Assembly (NCBI GenBank): GCA_035235625.1
Contig: CP141143.1
Span: 30,638,592 to 30,702,591 of the forward strand
Reading direction: 5' to 3'
DNA length: 64,000 bases
Source of the DNA: Saururus chinensis
Taxonomy: Eukaryota > Streptophyta > Magnoliopsida > Piperales > Saururaceae
Shown here: piece after piece, positions 10,122 through 21,834 of the stretch
How the letters are laid out: every line of letters begins with the position of its first letter
How positions within the stretch are numbered: the stretch's first letter is position 1
Position numbers and translations under genes: made by a program
Notes under the pieces: model-generated
What the model was told of the DNA's origin: nothing
The model's database searches: none
The model's input: only the letters and a program-made list of their open reading frames with translations

Positions 10122-12485
10122 ATGTTTGCATGGGTACGTGATAATTCTGGACGATTGAAAAGAGTGAATAAATCTTTTGAAAATTATCTTTATTTTGATA
10201 CAATGGAGGATCTAAGAACTAATGAGGAACTAAGAAGTGATAATGAGGATAATAATGCACAAAATGTTCAAGTTAAAACCTTGCGTGATTATTTACAACC
10301 AACTAGATCAAGTTCTCCTTCTTGCATGATTTTTCCAACTAATATGGGTGGTTTTGAATTCAAGCTGAGTATAATTCAATTACTACCTAAATTTCATGGC
10401 TTAGATTTGGAAAGCCCATATTTGCATTTAAAAGAATTTGAAGAGGTTTGTGCAACTTTGCCAAACCAAAATGTTTCAAATGATGTTATTCGATTAAAAC
10501 TCTTTCCATTTTCTTTAAAGGAAAAAGCAAAAAATTAGTTGAATTCTTTGAAGTCAAAATCCATTGGAACATGGCAAGAAATGCAAAGAGAATTTTTGAA
10601 AAAAAATTTTCCCACCCATAGAACTAAGACACTTAGAAAGAACATCATAAATTTTTCACAAAAAGAAAATGAGACTTTTTTTTAATGTTGGGAAAGATTT
10701 AAAGAACTTTTGTTATTGTGCCTACATCATAGATTTGAAACATGGCGTACTATTAGTTTCTTTTATAATGACTTGACTTCTTAAATGAGGCAATTTGTTG
10801 AAATGATGTGTAATAGAGAATTTTTGAATAAAGAACCTGAGGAAACATGGGATTATTTTAATGTGTTGGCTAAAAATGCTCAATCATGGGAAGACTCTAA
10901 TGAATTTGAAAGTAGTAATAAGACCAAATCTAATGGGACTACTAAGGGGGGCATGTACCTTCTTAAAGAAGAGGATGATGTAAAAGCAAAAATTACAAGT
11001 TTAACTATAAAAGTTGAGGCTATAAAAATTAATAGGGAAAACATGTCTAAAACTTCTCAAAAAGTACAAGATATTTATAGTATATGTGAGAGTGATGGAC
11101 ACCAAACACATGATTGTCCAACAATTCCTGTTTTTAAAGAGGTGTTGCATACTTAAGCAAATGCTATGAATACCTACAAAAGGCCTTTTTCTTCTCCTTA
11201 TTCTGAAACTTACACTCCTAATTGGAGAAATCATCCCAACTTTAATTGGAGAAATGAGTCTAATGTGCAGGTACCCCCTTCTTCCTCAAATTATGTTCCA
11301 CCACATCAGAAGACTCTTGAAGGCACATTGCAAGAATTCATGCAAAGTCAAGCAACAATCAACAACTAAACAATGCAATCCATCAATGACTTGAAGACTT
11401 CTATTACTCAATTGACCACAGCTTTGAGCACTCAAGAAAAAGAGAAGTTTCCTTCTCAACCTCAACCAAATCCTAAAGGTCAATTTGTAATTCAAAATTT
11501 AAAATTTTCAAGTTCACAAGAAGAGCATGCTAAGTCCATCACCACTTTAAGAAGTGGAAAAGTCATTAACAAAGACATTCCAATGAATGTTGTTGAATCT
11601 AAGGAGTCTTTGAATTCTAAACATGGTGATGAACTTGACAACTCTGATTGTCTTTCTCCAGTTCCTCCTCCTTTTCCTCAAAGATTACAATCTTCTTCTA
11701 AATTGGTGCAAAATGGTGACATTCTTGAAATTTTCAAACAAGTGAAGATTAACATTTCTCTCTTAGATGTCATTAAACAAATTCCATCTTATGCAAAATT
11801 TTTGAAAGACCTTTGTACAATTAAGCGTAAGCTACATGTACAAAAGAAGACATTTTTGACATAACAAATAAGTGCAATTTTGCAACAAAATACCCCATCC
11901 AAATATAAAGATCCTGGTTGTCTAACCATATCTTGTATAATTAAAAATTATAAAATTGAAAAAGCTTTGCTTGATCTTGGGGCAAGTGTAAATCTTTTAC
12001 CTTTTTCTGTTTATGAGCAATTACGTCTAGCAGATTTGAAACCCACCAACATGACACTTCAACTTGCTGACCGCTCAATAAAAAGGCCAAGAGGAATAGT
12101 GAAAGATGTCCTTGTTCAAGTGGACAAATTCTATTTTCCAGTGGACTTCATTGTTTTAGACACACAACCGGTTTCAAATGCATCTTCTCAAATCCCTATG
12201 ATTTTAGGTCGTCCATTCCTTGCTATATCTAATGCTCTAATAAATTGTCGAAATGGAGTGATGAGGTTTTCTTTTGGGAACTTGACATGTGAGTTAAATG
12301 TATTTGATGCTAGTAGACAACCATCAGACTTCGATGAAACTTTTGAGGTTGACATGGTTGAGAGTTTAGTGGAGGATGCTTTTCCTTTTATTTATTCTGA
12401 TGATCCACTAAATATTTGTTTAACTCACTCTGATTTGATTAGAATTAATAAAGAGAAGATAATTTCTTTTAAGGACCCTAGATGA
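10122..12485 (+). pseudogene. gag-protease polyprotein of the Athila/Tat-like element
   Basis: One reading frame runs 788 codons without any frameshift, broken only by six in-frame stops (10536 TAG; 10683, 10782, 11154, 11367 and 11862 TAA) before the final TGA. The N-terminal part carries the gag domain of this lineage (TLRDYLQPTR, QLLPKFHG, LHLKEFEEVC, IGTWQEMQREFLKK). A partial knuckle CESDGHQTHDC occurs near 11086. The C-terminal part is an aspartic protease with the LLDLGASVNLLP active-site motif near 11968 and the MILGRPFLA flap-end motif near 12200. After GRPFLA the frame continues about 90 codons and ends where RT would normally begin. By family comparison, the first stop replaces a Trp codon (TGG to TAG) and several TAA stops replace Gln CAA. 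Confidence 0.88.
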
Positions 12486-12830
12486 GTTTAGATGGAGGTG
12501 TGTCTGGCTGAAGACAGTAAACTTAGCGCTCCTGGGTGGCAACCCACTTTTGGTTTTGATAGTTATTTTCGTTTAATAGTTAGTTTTTTTTTCTTTAGTT
12601 AGTTTTTATTTTATCATTTTTATTGATTGCTTTAATCATTATTAGGGTGTGCTTATATGATTCATTATTGATTTACCCTAATGTGATTATGCTTATGCTT
12701 TATTGACTATTTTTCTTTTGATAGCTATGTACATGAGCACATCAACCAATATAAATCTATTCTTTCCTCTTTTCTTATATTAAGCATTGCATTTGCTTTC
12801 TTTTATACATTGAGGACAATGTTTAGTTTA

Positions 12831-12842
12831 GGTTTGGGGGTA
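12831..12842 (+). promoter_or_regulatory. Internal copy of the polypurine tract
   Basis: ggtttgggggta is identical to the tract before the 3' LTR (14215-14226), and both are preceded within 25 bp by a gaggac motif. It may be a second plus-strand priming site or a relic of a fused terminal region. Confidence 0.6.
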
Positions 12843-14214
12843 TAGAAAGAGATTTTTCTTTCATGTTTTTTTTTTAGTCTTACTTAAAAAATAAAAAAAA
12901 TTAAAAAAATTAATTAGATTTATGTTTTTGCTTATTATATTGATGCTTATTTTAGACATGTGACTATATTTAATGACATCATATTGCTTAGAATATGACT
13001 TAAAATATTTAATAATTTTGAGTTCTGATTACTTCATATTGGTTTCTTGTGCTTCTATTTTGAAAAATTAAGAAAGACATTTGCCTAAGTGAAAATTCGA
13101 GCCTTTGATTATGGTCTTACATTTTGGTGGATATCATTGAATCTAAGTAATTGTTTTCTTATGAGAATAAAACTTTGACATGATCTAGTAGTATTCATGT
13201 TATCATTATAGAGTTTTGATCTTCACTATTCTTGGTTTGTAGAACAGTCGAGAACTCTTTGTCAACAAAATTCAAGTTGATTATATAATGTGCTCAAGAA
13301 AAAAAGAGAAAAAAAATGTGAAAAAAAAAGAATGAAAATTGTAAAGAATTAAAGTCACTCTATTGAGTAGACCGGGACTCGGCGTGCCTCACTAAGCATA
13401 GGGTGTTCGAGTCAAAAGTAGAGTTGACTAATTTATGACATGTATAGCCTTGAAGCCTATTTGGTTCAAGTTATTAAGCCTAATGGGTGCTTTAACACCT
13501 AGTGCCCTGAGCCAACTAGATTGGGAGTCACTGGCTTAACACTTGTTACATGGATCTTATAGAAAGCTTAAAAGGCTAAGCCTTACACATGTCATGTGAG
13601 ATAAACATAAAATTCTAGTAGGACATTATGCAATTATATCTTGAATGAGTTGTCAGGTGATCTAGGGTGTTTTACTTTTCAAGGAAGGTTTTTCATGATT
13701 CTCTATTATGATCTCTTGAAGATGAATGGATGCCAATGTCTATTTTTGAGTGTTAAAATTGAAATTGCTGAGTGGACATGAGACACATTGAGTTGTTCGA
13801 TTCATGAGATTGAGATTGTATAATTACTTGGCAATGTCTGTTTTTCTAAAACTATTATATATGTATGAGTACTTGCCACCAATATGAAGTTGTTAGAATG
13901 AATTATTGTTTCAGAAGATAAGTTATATTATGCATGATTGATTTTTCTAATTGAAGTCACATGTTTAGGAGGAGTTGATTTGTAAATTTGATGTGGTTTT
14001 AATTTTAATTTTCTTTTATCATTTTAAGCTTTGAATTTTGTAGGTAGATTCACTGCAAACCCTCACGAGACACAACTCGTCCACTAGTGTAAACTAGGGG
14101 TTTAAAGGCTTGTTGCATATGCTAAATGCAATCGAGATTTCCTGCGGAAGTGGAGTAGTTAGTTTGTTTTCTATTGTTTTAATTTTTGTTTTGTTCGAGG
14201 ACTAGCAAAAAGTA

Positions 14215-14228
14215 GGTTTGGGGGTATT
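14215..14228 (+). promoter_or_regulatory. Polypurine tract
   Basis: ggtttgggggtatt directly precedes the TG of the 3' LTR, as expected for the plus-strand primer. Confidence 0.8.
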
Positions 14229-15446
14229 TGATACACTGAAATAATGTTTAATTAAATGTTCTCATATTTTGAATTGCAATCCTATTTTATGTTAATTCAT
14301 TGCTGATTTGGGCTATTTATATTTTGAATAAGTTAGTTGGACCTTAATTGAGTTTACATGTCTAAACAGGCTTTAACAGGATCTAAGTAGAAGAGAAAGT
14401 AAAGCCCAACTACCCAAAGCTATTTAAAAGTCAAGAATGGGCTCCTAATGGTCTAAACATGCATAGAATAATCAAACATAACCTTTTGAACCCGTTTGAT
14501 TTGAGATTTGTATGAATAGAACTAAATGATGAAAGAAGCTGATTTAGGCAAATTGACACAGCCTTAGTATTTCGATCATATCTTTTTATGTAGAAATCGG
14601 ATTGATATGATTCTGGTGGCAATGGAAAGAAGACTTCCGTGGCTACAAGTGCTATTTCAGGAAGAAATTCCAAATTCTGAAGATTTATGGGTCCAATCAG
14701 ACAATCAATCAGGATGTAATCTAGAGATATGATTTCATTTTCCTCTTTGAAGCAACCCTTTCTACTCCTATAAATAGAGGGGTGGACGTGATAGAAGCAT
14801 CATCCCCTCCTCTTTAGAGCTCTCCTCTCCTATTTTTTTCTCTCATTTTGTAATTTTATTTTTAGTTTTATTGTAATGGCTTTCTAAAGCTCTCAAGCTA
14901 AGGCTAGAGGTGATTTGTAACAATCTAATGGAATTCAATTCATGTTTCATCAATGGTTTCAAGTAAGTCTTGTTTATTTGAAGTGATGTTTATTTAATAT
15001 TGTTCTTCTTCTTGTTTCTTTGTGATTTAGATACATAAGATGCTTGAAGGCTCTCCTTTTTGATCTTTTGTGATTTGGATACATAGAAATCTTTAAGAGA
15101 CAATTGTTTTTATCCTTCATCTATCCAAAGCATTTCTATCTTTATTTTCAATCTTAATGTTCATATATATCTTCCGGTTAGATAGAAATTTCATTCGATT
15201 CTAACTGAGATAACATGATACATGAAGAATATCATTAGATGTTACAATGATCCTTAATGCCTTAGTATTTTCTTATCTTGACTTTTTATTGCCTCAATAC
15301 TCTTCTACTCTTTCTTTATTCTATTTCTTCGTAACTATTTTCTTTGTTGCACAAGGCTTTCCCTGTGGATCGACCTTGTCTACTACAATTGGCAAGTAAA
15401 ACAAATCTGAATTTGACTTCTTCATAGTCTTATTTCAAACATAACA
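14229..15446 (+). repeat. 3' LTR of the Athila/Tat-like element (1218 bp)
   Basis: Begins TGATACACTGAAATAATG and ends ...AAACATAACA, followed by the target copy ccagt. Nearly identical to 8520-9745. Confidence 0.92.
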
Positions 15447-15953
15447 CCAGTGTCGTCTGATGATTCATCCTCAGCGGCACTCGCCACCCAGCCTACCTAT
15501 TCACTGCCGCCAATCGTCTCCATGCAGTCGCATGTCATTTCCGTTGGCCTTGCTAGAATTTCATCGACTGGCCAAGTCACAACCTTTCTGAATGCTTCTC
15601 TCCTGTCGGCATCTTTTCCGACCCTGGTTGCCACCTGTCCCTCTTTGGCCGGTCCAAATCCGGCACTTGTTCCCTTGATCCTAGCCAGATCCGCCTCATC
15701 TGCTCCAATTTGGCGGTTGTGCCACCGTTCCCGGCCAGATCCAACCTTTTTGTGTCGGATCCAACCGTCACATAGACATCACTGGCCATCTCCGCCCAAG
15801 TCAAGCCTTTCCCCTATCATATTTTCCGCCGAAGTTGTTTCTCGCTCCACCCACCATGGCTCATCTGGTGCACCGTAATTTCTGCTGCCTACATCCTCCT
15901 CTGCTATTGGACAGTTATCTAGCCCCATCCTTCTAGACAGTTTTGTTCTGTTC
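15447..15953 (+). pseudogene. Reina-like gag, middle fragment
   Basis: The frame VSSDDSSSAALATQPTYS... continues the gag fragment that ends at 8519. It is Ser/Pro/Ala-rich, as expected for the linker between gag N-terminus and capsid domain. It is cut again at 15953 by the solo LTR. GC content is visibly higher than in the Athila-like insertion. Confidence 0.55.
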
Positions 15954-17831
15954 TGTAACACCCCGCTTTTCTAATTACGTTTAGCCTACAGGGTTAGAGG
16001 TTATTGGATAACCTTTCAATAAGTCTTTGAGAGTTTCAAAGGTTGAAACTTTCGTATATGAGTAGAGCTCAAAGAAACGAGCTTAACGAATCAAAGAATG
16101 CATAAAATGGAGGTCAAAACTGAAAGTTATGACCACAAGAAGCATGTAATATAGGCCGGACCCACTTGGAACGAGCGCGATATACTGCTTTAAGTGGGTT
16201 AATATTGAAGGGCTAATTGATACGAGGTCAACAGTACTAAGAATGCGCAAAACCGAGTTCGGGATAGGAAGTTACGTTTATTTGAAGTTAAGGTGAAAAA
16301 AATAATATATAATAATCGGCTCAGTGCAGCCACATGGCGCATGCCGAATGCGCGCATCACGCGCGATGAACATGCATGATGAGTGTGCATTCATCATGCA
16401 CACTTGCCGATTTCGGCAGTGCCCATAGAAATGGAGCTGGTGCCACCATTTCCAGCTGCGTGCCACCGCCCTCCTCCTCTATAAATACTTACCCCCCCCC
16501 CCCCCCCCCCCTCCAAATTTCACCCAAGTTCATTTTCTCCTCCCCTTTACTGTTTTCACTACTTCTGACCCATTTTAAGTCCGATTTACCCAATCAAAGA
16601 CTCGTTTCCTACTAAATCGAGCATGCTCTACGAAATCGAGGGGTCCTTTCTTTGAGTTGAAGGCCGTATAAGGAGGAAACACCCTGAGACAAAAAAAGAC
16701 TCTGCTTGTTGTCCTCGAGCACCAGAGACCTTCTTCTTCTCCGTTTCTGAGCATTCTGAGTCCAGTTAAGGCTGTTCAAGAGGCGTTCTTAAGTAAATCG
16801 AGCGTGCTCTAGGTAATGGAGTAGTCTTTTCTTTGAGTTGGAGATTGTATGAGGAAGAAACTCTCTGAGACAAAAAGACCATACCCGTTGTCCTCGAGAA
16901 CCAGAGAAAGAAAAAGGGGTCAAGAACAAGACGGGGTTCTGTCTGCCGTTACCATACCACAATGAGAGAAGTGATCCAAAGTAAGGGAGGCTCTGTCCTC
17001 CACCAAAGAACCACCCAGTAAGAGAGACATCCCCAAGCTAGAGGAGGCTTCGTCCGTTGCCGCTAGTTCCGAAAAGGAGGACGCCCAGAAGGAATGAGCA
17101 ACCCCGAATTCTGCTACCTTGCAAAACATCAGGGGAGTAAATGTTTCTAACCTCTCATTTAAATTATAGAGCTACATGTGCTAAATTGAAATGTGTGCTA
17201 TGTCATGATACTTTATGTTTTGATCTACTATGTTTTGATGTGATCTTTTTATGTTCTGTCTTGCTCTAGGGTAGAGCGAGATATGTGGTATATGTGCTCA
17301 GTCTCGACTCAGTGATAGAGCGAGACATGTGAATGTGATTGATCTCGTTCTGTGGTACAGCGAGATGTACGATTTTGTTGATTTATTAACTTCCGCTTGA
17401 CTTCAATAGATTACAAATTTCAGTATAATTTCGATTGAATATCAATATATACATATTTTAATGTATATGATTTTGTGATGCTTGATGTATGTAATAGCCG
17501 TTAGGTAGAACTACGTTCGGATCCGATTGTATTAGAATAATATTATGAATGTTATCCAATACGTACGTAGGCAACTAACGACAAGGCAACATTGGCCCGA
17601 TTGAAATTAATTATAATTATGTTTTATTCTGATTTACACACGATAAATTATGAAGCTTCGTTGTGTGTAAATGAACGTTACAACCTAAGTCTACATACAG
17701 GGAAGCCTTGAAGCTCTGTAATACGTAGACGAACGTTGTACCTCTCGCACACAGATGAATATTCCTAGCTTAAGGAAAAACAAATTTTATTAAGAGATTT
17801 TCTGGGGCCCGGCTCAGGTCGGGGCTTTACA
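15954..17831 (+). mobile_element. Ty3/gypsy-type solo LTR (1878 bp)
   Basis: TGTAACACCCCGCTTTTC at the left and ...GGTCGGGGCTTTACA at the right are flanked by a perfect 5-bp direct repeat tgttc (15949-15953, 17832-17836). There is no internal region or second LTR, so this is a solo LTR left by recombination. TATA box tataaata at 16480-16487, then an uninterrupted run of 20 C at 16492-16511. An imperfect tandem pair with 181-bp offset spans about 16611-16910, and three gctctaggg-tagagcgaga type repeats lie at 17260-17375. Small open frames inside are not genes. Confidence 0.9.
16611..16910 (+). repeat. 181-bp imperfect tandem pair in the solo LTR
   Basis: Blocks such as 'aaatcgagcrtgctcta', 'tttctttgagttg' and 'gttgtcctcgag' occur at 16614 and again 181 bp downstream at 16795, diverged but colinear. 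Confidence 0.8.
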
Positions 17832-17836
17832 TGTTC

Positions 17837-19088
17837 GCCACCAAGCCCGCCCTCCTATCCATCAATCAGCCATATGCTTCAATTCTAGGTCTGTTGACTG
17901 CCTCAGCTACACCGTTAAGTTCTTCTGTTGTCATCCCCCCCGCTATTTTTCTCTTCCCCGACTAGATCCGTAGCTCCTGGGCCCCCTGGCGCTTCCTGCT
18001 GTCATTCGACTATGGGGTACAGCTCGCTGATCCAGTCACCGCTGATCTTTGCTTCACTGCCGTCATTGTCTACCCTTCCGATCGGTGACTTCCAGTTGGT
18101 GTGACCCGAGCTGACGGTTTCTCATTCTGTTCCCCGCTTCCCGGACTATCACCATTGCTAAAGCAACATTTTTCTTCCGAGAACCGGCCATCCATCAAGG
18201 GTCAGTGCCCCAATCACCTACCCGCTGGACGATTGCCTCTATTCGTCCTGGGTTTGCACTCTACCTTGATGTGCCTTCCTCCTCCCGACAACCTTTATCT
18301 AGAAGGTTATTACTCCTCTAGCCGGTTCAAACCGGTCATGCACCAACACCGGGTTCTCACTACCCTCATGGAGCTGCTCATTCTGACCAAAACCCTACTA
18401 TTCATGCTCAACTGATTTGTGTTACTTTTCCGGTCGTCAAAGGTGACGACCCAGATAAATGGGTTCTCAGGTGAAGCGTTTCTTCCACTTCCATCACACT
18501 CCGGCTCACAAATAGTGAGAATTAGCTTCATTTCATATGGAGGACTGCACTATGCATTGAGTCAGCCAGTTCTTTGCTCAGCAACCAGACGCTACTTGAC
18601 TTGTGTTTGAGTATGCTCTTCTCCTCCGTTTCAGCCAGACTCCTTATCATAATTTTAACAGTTTGTTGCCTCAAGTTCACCAAATGGGATTAGTCTAGGA
18701 TTACCAGGATTAGTTCGAGCGTTTGGTGAATCACATGCACATTTTGCCTTAGCATGCCCTTATCGAAGTCTTTGAAGCAGGTCTTAAGCCTCATATCAAG
18801 GCTAAATTGCAAACTTTCCTGCGTATCTCTTTGACAGAAATGATGTGTATGGCTCATATATGTGAGGAGAAGTTAAACTAGCTCGATTATTTTGCTTTCT
18901 CCAGCCCATCGGCTTCTTCCCTTTCATCCCGCCCTACTACATCTTCTGACCCACCATGTGGTGGACATTCAGTAGGTACTTCTACATCTACTCCTCTTAC
19001 TTTTCTTACTCCTTATCAAATGGCCGGTCATCGTTCCAAGGGTTTATGTTATAATTGTGATGAGAAATATACCCTTGGACATCATATT
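17837..19088 (+). pseudogene. Reina-like gag capsid region and zinc knuckle
   Basis: Heavily broken gag. Around 18440-18540 the fragments PDKW, FFHFHHTP-like and IVRISFISYGG match the retrotransposon gag domain across shifting frames. QFERLVNHMHILP-like sequence follows near 18705-18745. A zinc knuckle GLCYNCDEKYTLGHH sits at 19041-19085, with the last Cys of the CCHC replaced because the sequence jumps straight into the RT N-terminus. The protease and the gag-pro spacer are deleted. Confidence 0.7.
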
Positions 19089-20340
19089 CCTATTCAGCCT
19101 GGTATTCCTCCCGCTAATGTCCACCCATACCGCTATCTGCATGTCCAGAAGATAGAGACTGAATGTTTGGTTCGCAAGATGATATCTTTTGGCATTATCC
19201 AGCCTATTCAGTCTTCTTACTCATCTCCTATCCTCCTTGTCCGCAAGTAGGATGGTCATGACACTTTTGTGTATATTATAGGGGTCTTAACCTTATTACT
19301 TTAAAGGATAAATACCCTATTCCTGTCATCGAGGAGTTACTTGATGATTTATGCACAACCCAATTCTTTTTGAAGTTGGACTTTAGTTTCGGTTATCATC
19401 AGATTCGTATGCATCTCAACGATATTTCCAAGACAGCTTTTCATACTCATGATGGGCATTATGAGTTCTTAGTCATGTCATTTGGCCTTACTAATGCCCC
19501 CGCCACCTTCCAGTGCTTGATGAATGATGTATTCCGAAGTTATCTACGTCATTTTGTTTTAGTTTTCTTTAATGATATCCTGAGTTATAGCCCTACTTGG
19601 GAGGACCACTTACAACACCTGCACTCTGTTTCCACACTCCTCCACGAGCATTCACTCTTCTTGAAGTGGTCCAAGTGTTCTTTTGGTTGCCAATAGGTTA
19701 AGTATTTGGGACATATTATTTTAGCCCATGGTGTTGCCACCGACCCAAGTAAGATTTCTGCTATTTGGGATTAGCCTCGCCCTTCTATTCCATGTGCATT
19801 ACGTGGGTTTCTTTGCCTTGCAAGTTACTATAGGTGTTTCATCTCTTCCTATGGTGTTATTGTTGCACCATTGACAGCTTTGTTGAAAAAGGGTATTTTT
19901 GTATGGTCTGAGTTGGCCAAATGTGCTTTTACTGTACTCAAAGCGGCCCTCATTTCCACCCATGTTCTTGCTCTCCCCAACTTTTTCAAGATTTTTATTG
20001 TTGAGAGTGATGCTTTTGATATTGGTCTTGGTGCCGTCCTTATGCAAGATGATCGCCCCCGTCGTCTTTTATAGTAAGGCTTTGTCTAGTCATTCTCTAC
20101 GCTTATCCACTTATGAGCGTGAGATGGTTGCTATTGTCAATGTTGTGACAAAATGGCGGCCCTACCTTTTAGGTTATCACTTTATAATTTGAACAAATCA
20201 TTAGCATCTCAAATACTTTATGGGCCAGCATGTGGCAACCCCTGCTCAGCAACATTGGGTCTCTAAGTTATTGGGCTATGATTATGAATTGGTTTATAAG
20301 TGTGGCCTCGAGAATCATGTCGCTGATGTTTTATCCTAAC
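19086..20340 (+). pseudogene. Reverse transcriptase-RNase H of the Reina-like element
   Basis: RT motifs in order: PYRYLHVQK, SYSSPILLVRK (to 19247), LKDKYPIPVIEELLDDL, FLKLDFSFGYHQIRM (from 19370), AFHTHDGHYEFLVMSFGL, APATFQCLMNDVF. The catalytic YVDD box is now FFNDIL (19565-19582), so the first catalytic Asp is Asn. KYLGHII and the connection domain follow, then RNase H (FIVESDAFDIGLGAVLMQ at about 19995-20050, YEREMVAIVNVVTKWRPYLLG, VYKCGLENHVADVLS to 20337). In-frame stops and at least one frameshift near 20065 make it non-functional. Confidence 0.88.
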
Positions 20341-21320
20341 TATAAGAGGATGCCACATTTCAGGTGATTTCTGCTCTGGTTTTTCCTTTTCTAAAAGACT
20401 TACAAGCAGCTTATGAGACCGATGATGCTACGTGTACCCTTGTTATGCGCTTTCGCGAAAATCCTTCTAACTCACCGGATTTTGCTTTACGTGATAGTTC
20501 CTGCTATGACGTGGTCATCTTTGGGTCCCTAACTTCGAGGAGTTGCTTAGGGATATTCTGTATCTTTGTCATTCTACACTTGCTTCCAGACATGAGGGGA
20601 TATTTTGAACATAATAAAAGGTATCTCAAAGCCTTGCTTGGCGTGGTCTTAAATGAGTTGTCCACCAATTGTGGCCCAATGTGACATTTCCCAGCGTGCT
20701 AAGTGCAATTTTACCACTCCCTTTGGTCTTCTTCAACCACTCCCGATTTCTGAATGAATCTGGGAAGATAATAACATGAATTTCATTGAAGGATTACCTA
20801 AGGTTCAGGGAAAATCTGTCATCTTCATCATGGTGAATAGACTATCCAAATATGCACATTTTTCGGCACTCTCTCACCCATATACTACAACAACTGTTGC
20901 TGAGGTTTTGATGTGCGACATTGCTCGTCTTCATAGGATGCCTAAGACTATTGCTTGCGATCGCGATAAAGTCTTCTTATCCGCATTCTGGCAGAGTTTT
21001 TTTTCCTCTAAGGCACCTTTTTCGCATGAGTTCCACCTATCATCCTTAGACAGATAGGCAATTTGAAGTGGTCAACCATTGCATTCAGCAATATTTATGC
21101 TATTTTTTTAAGTGATCAGCCTCATACATGACTATCATTCCTTCCTTGGGTGGAATGGTCTTATAACACCGCCTATCATACTGCCTCGGGTTATACCCCC
21201 TTTTAGCTTGTTTATGGTCGCCCACCTCCTACATTGCTCCATAATGTGCCACTTTGTACTTCTATTGATTTGTAGATATTACTCTTCAAACTATGATGAG
21301 GTTTTGCACGGCTTCATCTT
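20341..21320 (+). pseudogene. Integrase of the Reina-like element
   Basis: A broken zinc-binding region precedes CDISQRAKCNFTTPFGLLQPL (20677-20740, across a stop). The core reads MNFIEGLPKVQGKSVIFIM from 20776, where families have MDFIEGLP, so the first catalytic Asp is Asn. RLSKYAHFSALSHPYT and ACDRDKVFLSAFW (about 20950-20990) follow, the second keeping its Asp. Downstream pieces such as LSWVEWSYNTAYH-like at 21130-21180 are frameshifted. Confidence 0.82.
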
Positions 21321-21834
21321 AACTTAGCATATTCACAAAATCATATGCGCCAAGTTTATGACATATGTCATGTGGATCATGAGTTTGACGTCGGTGATCT
21401 TGTTTATCTTCGCTACCAACCTTATCGACAAACTTCAGTTTACAAACCATCTAACGAGAAACTGGCTCATTGCTTTCATAGTCCTTATCCAATTCTTGAG
21501 TGAATTGGCAAGGTTTCTTATCGTCTCCTGTTACACCCCGGAGTCACAAATTCACCTACTGTTTCATGTTTCTCATATTTGAAAATATTTTGGTGATCCT
21601 TCATTTATTCCACCGTTGATTATGTTACCAATTTCTTCTATTCTGGACCTTCCAACACCTCATGCTATTTTGGAACGCCGAGTGTTCGCCGTCATGGACA
21701 TTTTGTTTCCGAAGCTCTTATCGTTTGGCTACACCATTCTCCAGAGGATGCTACTTAGATTCAGGAGGATGAGTTCCTTCGATGATATCCTGATTGGTTG
21801 CCTTGAGGACAAGGTGATACATAGTACGGTGGAA
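21321..21834 (+). pseudogene. Integrase C-terminus with chromodomain-like tail
   Basis: Around 21380-21450 lies the FDVGDLVYLRYQPYRQ-type segment that follows integrase in chromoviruses. At 21685-21800 one frame reads HFVSEALIVWLHHSPEDAT, stop, IQEDEFLR, which matches the short chromodomain-like tail of plant gypsy elements. The ...EDKV-type end precedes the 3' LTR by about 20 bp. The usual polypurine tract is reduced to acggtggaa. Confidence 0.65.

Larger units (their letters stand above)
12486..14228 (+). other. Non-coding 3' region of the Athila/Tat-like element
   Basis: No open frame survives. A conserved-looking block at about 12505-12550 (ctgaagacagtaaacttag, then gcgctcctgggtggcaaccc) follows the gag-pro stop. 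A tgaggacaatg block and a polypurine motif occur at 12811-12842. An A-rich low-complexity tract lies at 13297-13355. RT, RNase H and integrase are absent rather than decayed, as the whole interval has no pol motif on either strand. Confidence 0.8.
8520..15446 (+). mobile_element. Athila/Tat-like non-autonomous LTR element, gag-protease only
   Basis: Complete 6927-bp element with LTRs 8520-9745 and 14229-15446, TG...CA termini and a perfect 5-bp target duplication ccagt (8515-8519, 15447-15451). A tRNA-Asp-type primer site lies at 9752-9769 and a polypurine tract just before the 3' LTR. The interior (about 4.5 kb) encodes one gag-protease frame (10122-12485), followed by 1.7 kb of non-coding sequence. 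No RT, RNase H or integrase is present, so it must have been mobilised in trans. By eye the LTRs differ at about two dozen positions plus one 8-bp indel over 1.22 kb, making this much younger than its Reina-like host. Confidence 0.92.

Noticed and set aside
16199..16615. Short frames on both strands near the LTR TATA box
   Set aside because: They lie inside the solo LTR and one translates the C20 run as polyproline; not genes.
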